From the NCBI GenBank assembly GCA_948099385.1, contig CANUEZ040000028.1, positions 4,317,501 through 4,381,500 on the forward strand: a stretch of 64,000 nt of DNA, in the 5' to 3' direction. A model generated the notes under the pieces. The model saw only the letters and a program-made list of their open reading frames with translations. It was not told the origin of the DNA and made no database searches. Position 1 is the stretch's first letter; every line of letters begins with the position of its first letter. Shown here one piece after another: positions 54,334-64,000 of the stretch. A program made the translations under genes and the position numbers. The stretch is from Fasciola hepatica. Taxonomy: Eukaryota > Platyhelminthes > Trematoda > Plagiorchiida > Fasciolidae.

Positions 54334-55727
54334 TTATTCACTTTGGTTATTCAGAACCGATTGTGTGGACGGCGATAGCTCAGCTGGTAGAGCATGTGCC
54401 CGGTATGCTGAGAGTCGGCCGTGTTCGATTCCACCTCGCGAAGTCAGACATTTCCATGTGAAATATCCAAGTGCATTTTCCATTACATGAGATTCAGGCT
54501 CCTCGTGCGAACAATACATTCTGTGTATATATATGTGTATATATATTTCAATGTCCAATGGATCACGTTCATCTGTGTGCTGTTCGTCCCATTGGGAAGT
54601 GACCGACGAGGCTAGCCCAATGATTAGAACCACGATAGTTACTGTGTCGATCATTGGAATAGTGGTTCGCGCATGACCGATTATTCACTTTGGTTATTCA
54701 GAACCGATTGTGTGGACGGCGATAGCTCAGCTGGTAGAGCATGTGCCCGGTATGCTGAGAGTCGGCCGTGTTCGATTCCACCTCGCGAAGTCAGACATTT
54801 CCATGTGAAATATCCAAGTGCATTTTCCATTACATGAGATTCAGGCTCCTCGTGCGAACAATACATTCTGTGAATATATATATACATATATATATTTCAA
54901 TGTCCAATGGATCACGTTCATCTGTGTGCTGTTCGTCCCATTGGGAAGTGACCGACGAGGCTAGCCCAATGATTAGAACCACGATAGTTACTGTGTCGAT
55001 CATTGGAATAGTGGTTCGCGCATGACCGATTATTCACTTTGGTTATTCAGAACCGATTGTGTGGACGGCGATAGCTCAGCTGGTAGAGCATGTGCCCGGT
55101 ATGCTGAGAGTCGGCCGTGTTCGATTCCACCTCGCGAAGTCAGACATTTCCATGTGAAATATCCAAGTGCATTTTCAATTACATGAGATTCAGGCTCCTC
55201 GTGCGAACAGTACATTCTGTGAAAATATATATACATATATATATTTCAATGTCCAGTGGATCACGTTCATCTGTGTGCTGTTCGTCCCATTGGGAAGTGA
55301 CCGACGAGGCTAGCCCAATGATTAGAACCACGATAGTTACTGTGTCGATCATTGGAATAGTGGTTCGCGCATGACCGATTATTCACTTTGGTTATTCAGA
55401 ACCGATTGTGTGGACGGCGATAGCTCAGCTGGTAGAGCATGTGCCCGGTATGCTGAGAGTCGGCCGTGTTCGATTCCACCTCGCGAAGTCAGACATTTCC
55501 ATGTGAAATATCCAAGTGCATTTTCCATTACATGAGATTCAGGCTCCTCGTGCGAACAATACATTCTCTGAATATATATATACATATATATATTTCAATG
55601 TCCAATGGATCACGTTCATCTGTGTGCTGTTCGTCCCATTGGGAAGTGACCGACGAGGCTAGCCCAATGATTAGAACCACGATAGTTACTGTGTCGATCA
55701 TTGGAATAGTGGTTCGCGCATGACCGA
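54334..55727 (+). repeat. Segmental duplication, right copy (partner 39830-41223)
   Basis: Right copy of the 14,504-bp-offset duplication. To its left, 52466-54333 parallels 37956-39829 in its alternation of CCTCACG and its TCCCATGG or TAAATA markers, with differing TA lengths. To its right, one extra 364-bp monomer (55728-56091) separates it from 56092, which matches 41224 (TTCTCG with AACAGTAC). Confidence 0.85.
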
Positions 55728-55917
55728 TTATTCACTTTTGTTATTCAGAACCGATTGTGTGGACGGCGATAGCTCAGCTGGTAGAGCATGTGCCCGGTAT
55801 GCTGAGAGTCGGCCGTGTTCGATTCCACCTCGCGAAGTCAGACATTTCCATGTGAAATATCCAAGTGCATTTTCCATTACATGAGATTCAGGTTCCTCGT
55901 GCGAACAATACATTCTG

Positions 55918-55963
<46 letters not shown>

Positions 55964-58900
55964 GTCCAATGGATCACGTTCATCTGTGTGCTGTTCGTCC
56001 CATTGGGAAGTGACCGACGAGGCTAGCCCAATGATTAGAACCACGATAGTTACTGTGTCGATCATTGGAATAGTGGTTCGCGCATGACCGATTATTCACT
56101 TTGGTTATTCAGAACCGATTGTGTGGACGGCGATAGCTCAGCTGGTAGAGCATGTGCCCGGTATGCTGAGAGTCGGCCGTGTTCGATTCCACCTCGCGAA
56201 GTCAGACATTTCCATGTGAAATATCCAAGTGCATTTTCCATTACATGAGATTCAGGTTCTCGTGCGAACAGTACATTCTGTGAATATATATATACATATA
56301 TATATTTCAATGTCCAATGGATCACGTTCATCTGTGTGCTGTTCGTCCCATTGGGAAGTGACCGACGAGGCTAGCCCAATGATTAGAACCACGATAGTTA
56401 CTGTGTCGATCATTGGAATAGTGGTTCGCGCATGACCGATTATTCACTTTGGTTATTCAGAACCGATTGTGTGGACGGCGATAGCTCAGCTGGTAGAGCA
56501 TGTGCCCGGTATGCTGAGAGTCGGCCGTGTTCGATTCCACCTCGCGAAGTCAGACATTTCCATGTGAAATATCCAAGTGCATTTTCCATTACATGAGATT
56601 CAGGCTCCTCGTGCGAACAATACATTCTGTGAATATATATGTGTATATATATTTCAATGTCCAATGGATCACGTTCATCTGTGTGCTGTTCGTCCCATTG
56701 GGAAGTGACCGACGAGGCTAGCCCAATGATTAGAACCACGATAGTTACTGTGTCGATCATTGGAATAGTGGTTCGCGCATGACCGATTATTCACTTTGGT
56801 TATTCAGAACCGATTGTGTGGACGGCGATAGCTCAGCTGGTAGAGCATGTGCCCGGTATGCTGAGAGTCGGCCGTGTTCGATTCCACCTCGCGAAGTCAG
56901 ACATTTCCATGTGAAATATCCAAGTGCATTTTCCATTACATGAGATTCAGGCTCCTCGTGCGAACAGTACATTCTGTGAATATATATATACATATATATA
57001 TTTCAATGTCCAATGGATCACGTTCATCTGTGTGCTGTTCGTCCCATTGGGAAGTGACCGACGAGGCTAGCCCAATGATTAGAACCACGATAGTTACTGT
57101 GTCGATCATTGGAATAGTGGTTCGCGCATGACCGATTATTCACTTTGGTTATTCAGAACCGATTGTGTGGACGGCGATAGCTCAGCTGGTAGAGCATGTG
57201 CCCGGTATGCTGAGAGTCGGCCGTGTTCGATTCCACCTCGCGAAGTCAGACATTTCCATGTGAAATATCCAAGTGCATTTTCCATTACATGAGATTCAGG
57301 TTCTCGTGCGAACAATACATTCTGTGAATATATATATACATATATATATTTCAATGTCCAATGGATCACGTTCATCTGTGTGCTGTTCGTCCCATTGGGA
57401 AGTGACCGACGAGGCTAGCCCAATGATTAGAACCACGATAGTTACTGTGTCGATCATTGGAATAGTGGTTCGCGCATGACCGATTATTCACTTTGGTTAT
57501 TCAGAACCGATTGTGTGGACGGCGATAGCTCAGCTGGTAGAGCATGTGCCCGGTATGCTGAGAGTCGGCCGTGTTCGATTCCACCTCGCGAAGTCAGACA
57601 TTTCCATGTGAAATATCCAAGTGCATTTTCCATTACATGAGATTCAGGCTCCTCGTGCGAACAATACATTCTGTGAATATATATATACATATATATATTT
57701 CAATGTCCAATGGATCACGTTCATCTGTGTGCTGTTCGTCCCATTGGGAAGTGACCGACGAGGCTAGCCCAATGATTAGAACCACGATAGTTACTGTGTC
57801 GATCATTGGAATAGTGGTTCGCGCATGACCGATTATTCACTTTGGTTATTCAGAACCGATTGTGTGGACGGCGATAGCTCAGCTGGTAGAGCATGTGCCC
57901 GGTATGCTGAGAGTCGGCCGTGTTCGATTCCACCTCGCGAAGTCAGACATTTCCATGTGAAATATCCAAGTGCATTTTCCATTACATGAGATTCAGGTTC
58001 TCGTGCGAACAGTACATTCTGTGAATATATATATATACATATATATATTTCAATGTCCAATGGATCACGTTCATCTGTGTGCTGTTCGTCCCATTGGGAA
58101 GTGACCGACGAGGCTAGCCCAATGATTAGAACCACGATAGTTACTGTGTCGACCATTGGAATAGTGGTTCGCGCATGACCGATTATTCACTTTGGTTATT
58201 CAGAACCGATTGTGTGGACGGCGATAGCTCAGCTGGTAGAGCATGTGCCCGGTATGCTGAGAGTCGGCCGTGTTCGATTCCACCTCGCGAAGTCAGACAT
58301 TTCCATGTGAAATATCCAAGTGCATTTTCCATTACATGAGATTCAGGTTCTCGTGCGAACAATACATTCTGTGAATATATATATACATATATATATTTCA
58401 ATGTCCAATGGATCACGTTCATCTGTGTGCTGTTCGTCCCATTGGGAAGTGACCGACGAGGCTAGCCCAATGATTAGAACCACGATAGTTACTGTGTCGA
58501 TCATTGGAATAGTGGTTCGCGCATGACCGATTATTCACTTTGGTTATTCAGAACCGATTGTGTGGACGGCGATAGCTCAGCTGGTAGAGCATGTGCCCGG
58601 TATGCTGAGAGTCGGCCGTGTTCGATTCCACCTCACGAAGTCAGACATTTCCATGTGAAATATCCAAGTGCATTTTCCATTACATGAGATTCAGGCTCCT
58701 CGTGCGAACAATACATTCTGTGAATATATATATAATATATATATTTCAATGTCCAATGGATCACGTTCATCTGTGTGCTGTTCGTCCCATTGGGAAGTGA
58801 CCGACGAGGCTAGCCCAATGATTAGAACCACGATAGTTACTGTGTCGATCATTGGAATAGTGGTTCGCGCATGACCGATTATTCACTTTGGTTATTCAGA

Positions 58901-59068
58901 ACCGATTGTGTGGACGGCGATAGCTCAGCTGGTAGAGCATGTGCCCGGTATGCTGAGAGTCGGCCGTGTTCGATTCCACCTCACGAAGTCAGACATTTCC
59001 ATGTGAAATATCCAAGTGCATTTTCCATTACATGAGATTCAGGCTCCTCGTGCGAACAATACATTCTG

Positions 59069-59131
<63 letters not shown>

Positions 59132-59800
59132 CAATGTCCAATGGATCACGTTCATCTGTGTGCTGTTCGTCCCATTGGGAAGTGACCGACGAGGCTAGCC
59201 CAATGATTAGAACCACGATAGTTACTGTGTCGATCATTGGAATAGTGGTTCGCGCATGACCGATTATTCACTTTTGTTATTCAGAACCGATTGTGTGGAC
59301 GGCGATAGCTCAGCTGGTAGAGCATGTGCCCGGTATGCTGAGAGTCGGCCGTGTTCGATTCCACCTCGCGAAGTCAGACATTTCCATGTAAATATCCAAG
59401 TGCATTTTCCAATACATGAGATTCAGGTTCTCGTGCGAACAATACATTCTGTGAATATATATATACATATATATATTTCAATGTCCAATGGATCACGTTC
59501 ATCTGTGTGCTGTTCGTCCCATTGGGAAGTGACCGACGAGGCTAGCCCAATGATTAGAACCACGATAGTTACTGTGTCGATCATTGGAATAGTGGTTCGC
59601 GCATGACCGATTATTCACTTTGGTTATTCAGAACCGATTGTGTGGACGGCGATAGCTCAGCTGGTAGAGCATGTGCCCGGTATGCTGAGAGTCGGCCGTG
59701 TTCGATTCCACCTCGCGAAGTCAGACATTTCCATGTGAAATATCCAAGTGCATTTTCCATTACATGAGATTCAGGCTCCTCGTGCGAACAATACATTCTG

Positions 59801-59841
<41 letters not shown>

Positions 59842-60163
59842 CAATGTCCAATGGATCACGTTCATCTGTGTGCTGTTCGTCCCATTGGGAAGTGACCGAC
59901 GAGGCTAGCCCAATGATTAGAACCACGATAGTTACTGTGTCGATCATTGGAATAGTGGTTCGCGCATGACCGATTATTCACTTTGATTATTCAGAACCGA
60001 TTGTGTGGACGGCGATAGCTCAGCTGGTAGAGCATGTGCCCGGTATGCTGAGAGTCGGCCGTGTTCGATTCCACCTCGCGAAGTCAGACATTTCCATGTG
60101 AAATATCCAAGTGCATTTTCCATTACATGAGATTCAGGCTCCTCGTGCGAACAATACATTCTG

Positions 60164-60216
<53 letters not shown>

Positions 60217-60887
60217 CAATGTCCAATGGATCACGTTCATCTGTGTGCTGTTCGTCCCATTGGGAAGTGACCGACGAGGCTAGCCCAATGATTAGAACCA
60301 CGATAGTTACTGTGTCGATCATTGGAATAGTGGTTCGCGCATGACCGATTATTCACTTTGGTTATTCAGAACCGATTGTGTGGACGGCGATAGCTCAGCT
60401 GGTAGAGCATGTGCCCGGTATGCTGAGAGTCGGCCGTGTTCGATTCCACCTCGCGAAGTCAGACATTTCCATGTGAAATATCCAAGTGCATTTTCCATTA
60501 CATGAGATTCAGGCTCCTCGTGCGAACAATACATTCTGTGAATATATATATACATATATATATTTCAATGTCCAATGGATCACGTTCATCTGTGTGCTGT
60601 TCGTCCCATTGGGAAGTGACCGACGAGGCTAGCCCAATGATTAGAACCACGATAGTTACTGTGTCGATCATTGGAATAGTGGTTCGCGCATGACCGATTA
60701 TTCACTTTGGTTATTCAGAACCGATTGTGTGGACGGCGATAGCTCAGCTGGTAGAGCATGTGCCCGGTATGCTGAGAGTCGGCCGTGTTCGATTCCACCT
60801 CACGAAGTCAGACATTTCCATGTGAAATATCCAAGTGCATTTTCCATTACATGAGATTCAGGCTCCTCGTGCGAACAATACATTCTG

Positions 60888-60932
<45 letters not shown>

Positions 60933-62298
60933 CAATGTCCAATGGATCACGTTCATCTGTGTGCTGTTCGTCCCATTGGGAAGTGACCGACGAGGCTAGC
61001 CCAATGATTAGAACCACGATAGTTACTGTGTCGATCATTGGAATAGTGGTTCGCGCATGACCGATTATTCACTTTGGTTATTCAGAACCGATTGTGTGGA
61101 CGGCGATAGCTCAGCTGGTAGAGCATGTGCCCGGTATGCTGAGAGTCGGCCGTGTTCGATTCCACCTCGCGAAGTCAGACATTTCCATGTGAAATATCCA
61201 AGTGCATTTTCCATTACATGAGATTCAGGCTCCTCGTGCGAACAATACATTCTCTGAATATATATATACATATATATATTTCAATGTCCAATGGATCACG
61301 TTCATCTGTGTGCTGTTCGTCCCATTGGGAAGTGACCGACGAGGCTAGCCCAATGATTAGAACCACGATAGTTACTGTGTCGATCATTGGAATAGTGGTT
61401 CGCGCATGACCGATTATTCACTTTGGTTATTCAGAACCGATTGTGTGGACGGCGATAGCTCAGCTGGTAGAGCATGTGCCCGGTATGCTGAGAGTCGGCC
61501 GTGTTCGATTCCACCTCGCGAAGTCAGACATTTCCATGTGAAATATCCAAGTGCATTTTCCATTACATGAGATTCAGGTTCTCGTGCGAACAATACATTC
61601 TGTGAATATATATATACATATATATATTTCAATGTCCAATGGATCACGTTCATCTGTGTGCTGTTCGTCCCATTGGGAAGTGACCGACGAGGCTAGCCCA
61701 ATGATTAGAACCACGATAGTTACTGTGTCGATCATTGGAATAGTGGTTCGCGCATGACCGATTATTCACTTTGGTTATTCAGAACCGATTGTGTGGACGG
61801 CGATAGCTCAGCTGGTAGAGCATGTGCCCGGTATGCTGAGAGTCGGCCGTGTTCGATTCCACCTCGCGAAGTCAGACATTTCCATGTGAAATATCCAAGT
61901 GCATTTTCCATTACATGAGATTCAGGCTCCTCGTGCGAACAATACATTCTGTGAATATATATGTGTATATATATTTCAATGTCCAATGGATCACGTTCAT
62001 CTGTGTGCTGTTCGTCCCATTGGGAAGTGACCGACGAGGCTAGCCCAATGATTAGAACCACGATAGTTACTGTGTCGATCATTGGAATAGTGGTTCGCGC
62101 ATGACCGATTATTCACTTTGGTTATTCAGAACCGATTGTGTGGACGGCGATAGCTCAGCTGGTAGAGCATGTGCCCGGTATGCTGAGAGTCGGCCGTGTT
62201 CGATTCCACCTCGCGAAGTCAGACATTTCCATGTGAAATATCCAAGTGCATTTTCCATTACATGAGATTCAGGCTCCTCGTGCGAACAATACATTCTG

Positions 62299-62335
<37 letters not shown>

Positions 62336-62660
62336 CAATGTCCAATGGATCACGTTCATCTGTGTGCTGTTCGTCCCATTGGGAAGTGACCGACGAGGCT
62401 AGCCCAATGATTAGAACCACGATAGTTACTGTGTCGATCATTGGAATAGTGGTTCGCGCATGACCGATTATTCACTTTGATTATTCAGAACCGATTGTGT
62501 GGACGGCGATAGCTCAGCTGGTAGAGCATGTGCCCGGTATGCTGAGAGTCGGCCGTGTTCGATTCCACCTCGCGAAGTCAGACATTTCCATGTGAAATAT
62601 CCAAGTGCATTTTCCATTACATGAGATTCAGGCTCCTCGTGCGAACAATACATTCTGTGA

Positions 62661-62720
<60 letters not shown>

Positions 62721-63945
62721 CAATGTCCAATGGATCACGTTCATCTGTGTGCTGTTCGTCCCATTGGGAAGTGACCGACGAGGCTAGCCCAATGATTAGA
62801 ACCACGATAGTTACTGTGTCGATCATTGGAATAGTGGTTCGCGCATGACCGATTATTCACTTTGGTTATTCAGAACCGATTGTGTGGACGGCGATAGCTC
62901 AGCTGGTAGAGCATGTGCCCGGTATGCTGAGAGTCGGCCGTGTTCGATTCCACCTCGCGAAGTCAGACATTTCCATGTGAAATATCCAAGTGCATTTTCC
63001 ATTACATGAGATTCAGGCTCCTCGTGCGAACAATACATTCTGTGAATATATATATACATATATATATTTCAATGTCCAATGGATCACGTTCATCTGTGTG
63101 CTGTTCGTCCCATTGGGAAGTGACCGACGAGGCTAGCCCAATGATTAGAACCACGATAGTTACTGTGTCGATCATTGGAATAGTGGTTCGCGCATGACCG
63201 ATTATTCACTTTGGTTATTCAGAACCGATTGTGTGGACGGCGATAGCTCAGCTGGTAGAGCATGTGCCCGGTATGCTGAGAGTCGGCCGTGTTCGATTCC
63301 ACCTCACGAAGTCAGACATTTCCATGTGAAATATCCAAGTGCATTTTCCATTACATGAGATTCAGGCTCCTCGTGCGAACAATACATTCTGTGAATATAT
63401 ATATATATATATATATACATATATATATTTCAATGTCCAATGGATCACGTTCATCTGTGTGCTGTTCGTCCCATTGGGAATTGACCGACGAGGCTAGCCC
63501 AATGATTAGAACCACGATAGTTACTGTGTCGATCATTGGAATAGTGGTTCGCGCATGACCGATTATTCACTTTTGTTATTCAGAACCGATTGTGTGGACG
63601 GCGATAGCTCAGCTGGTAGAGCATGTGCCCGGTATGCTGAGAGTCGGCCGTGTTCGATTCCACCTCGCGAAGTCAGACATTTCCATGTGAAATATCCAAG
63701 TGCATTTTCCATTACATGAGATTCAGGTTCTCGTACGAACAATACATTCTGTGAATATATATATACATATATATATTTCAATGTCCAATGGATCACGTTC
63801 ATCTGTGTGCTGTTCGTCCCATTGGGAAGTGACCGACGAGGCTAGCCCAATGATTAGAACCACGATAGTTACTGTGTCGATCATTGGAATAGTGGTTCGC
63901 GCATGACCGATTATTCACTTTGGTTATTCAGAACCGATTGTGTGG

Positions 63946-64000
63946 ACGGCGATAGCTCAGCTGGTAGAGCATGTGCCCGGTATGCTGAGAGTCGGCCGTG
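63946..64000 (+). pseudogene. tRNA-like domain, last copy, cut by window edge
   Basis: Copy 179. The A box is present at 63953-63964. The sequence stops at GGCCGTG, just before the B box, so the array continues beyond the right edge. Confidence 0.85.

Larger units (their letters stand above)
1..64000 (+). repeat. Satellite array of 179 tRNA-like monomers (whole window)
   Basis: One head-to-tail array fills the window. The anchor TTATTCAC recurs 179 times, from 170 to 63911, always on the same strand, giving a mean period of about 358 bp. The shortest monomers are 339 bp (4223-4561 and 10456-10794) and the longest is 417 bp (3098-3514). The most common lengths are 347-351 bp. Length differences come almost entirely from the (TA)n tract. 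Monomer plan relative to anchor s: tRNA-like domain s+35 to s+108, A box s+42 to s+53, B box s+88 to s+98, T4 at s+142 to s+145, body ending at about s+193, TA tract, then the conserved segment up to the next anchor. Each consensus monomer has single PvuII (CAGCTG), EagI (CGGCCG), NruI (TCGCGA) and NheI (GCTAGC) sites. No inverted monomer, foreign insertion or unique sequence was seen. The period is about two nucleosome lengths, as in many eukaryotic satellites. Confidence 0.97.
47839..64000 (+). repeat. Array block 7: copies 134-179, recurring 7-monomer pattern
   Basis: tRNA-like domains start at 47874, 48230, 48593, 48942, 49305, 49653, 50001, 50348, 50703, 51075, 51424, 51779, 52152, 52501, 52852, 53225, 53610, 53991, 54369, 54716, 55065, 55414, 55763, 56127, 56475, 56822, 57171, 57519, 57868, 58218, 58566, 58914, 59299, 59646, 60009, 60384, 60733, 61100, 61449, 61797, 62144, 62503, 62888, 63237, 63598 and 63946. 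The allele CTTTGATTATTC (for CTTTGGTTATTC) is confined to this block (anchors 48195, 50668, 51744, 59974, 62468). Copy 166 has a one-base deletion, CATGTAAATATCC, in the stem-loop. The last copy is cut by the window edge. Confidence 0.9.

Noticed and set aside
1..64000. Hundreds of small open reading frames of 60-129 codons on both strands, many with Tyr-Ile runs
   Set aside because: Both strands are open over the same bases, and the Tyr-Ile runs are translated TA repeat. Frames are broken by TA-length changes, by the CAGGTTCTCG deletion and by common stop-creating alleles (CCTCACG, ATATCAAAG, GTGAATTATC). Substitutions show no codon-position bias that I can see. They are satellite by-products, not genes.
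1..64000. CRISPR array
   Set aside because: The periodicity is about 350 bp, the repeated part is about 325 bp, and the variable part is only TA microsatellite. There are no unique spacers or cas genes.
1..64000. Assembly or sequencing artefact creating a false array
   Set aside because: Monomers differ by linked SNPs and TA lengths in an ordered, non-identical way over 64 kb, which is not expected from simple assembly stuttering. The near-perfect duplications at 42.6-46.8 kb and at the 14.5-kb offset still deserve read-level confirmation.

Overview
The whole 64-kb window is one uninterrupted head-to-tail tandem array. I count 179 monomers, all in the same orientation. Anchored on the motif TTATTCAC, the mean period is about 358 bp (range 339-417). 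Nearly all length variation comes from one (TA)n tract per monomer. Outside that tract there are about 325 bases, and neighbouring monomers usually differ at only 0-5 of them. I see no protein-coding gene, rRNA, transposase, CRISPR array or unique sequence. Both window edges cut through monomers, so neither end of the array is visible.

Each monomer has four parts in order: (1) a tRNA-like domain of about 74 nt, with a perfect Pol III A-box match (TAGCTCAGCTGG) and, 46 nt further on, a near-perfect B box (TGTTCGATTCC); (2) a tRNA-unrelated body of about 85 nt with a stem-loop whose loop carries a T4 run, a possible Pol III stop; (3) a (TA)n tract of about 20 to 90 nt, often interrupted by CA, GTGT, GTA, TAA or TTT; (4) a conserved segment of about 165 nt, part of it upstream of the next tRNA-like domain, with interleaved inverted repeats in pseudoknot order. 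Parts 1-3 resemble the head-body-tail plan of a tRNA-derived SINE. My reading is that a SINE plus flanking sequence was amplified into a satellite.

The array has internal layers. At 1-10.8 kb long-TA and short-TA monomers alternate, with a 4-monomer higher-order repeat and the most diverged copies. At 10.8-24.8 kb several haplotypes mix, including a 3-monomer repeat. At 24.8-36.1 kb monomers are mostly 347-351 bp. At 36.1-40.2 kb long TA tracts and a TCCCATGG variant dominate. At 40.2-47.8 kb there is an exact 6-monomer repeat (2089 bp, twice). At 47.8-64 kb a 7-monomer pattern recurs, and a block matches the 38-42 kb region at an offset of 14,504 bp. Several alleles are confined to one part of the array, as expected from repeated unequal exchange and local amplification.

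Organism: a eukaryote, because it is a high-copy satellite with Pol III-type internal promoters and TA microsatellites. An animal is likely. Flatworms such as schistosomes are a possible comparison because their Sm-alpha satellites also carry tRNA-like Pol III promoters, but the hammerhead ribozyme core of Sm-alpha is absent here. The species cannot be settled from the sequence.
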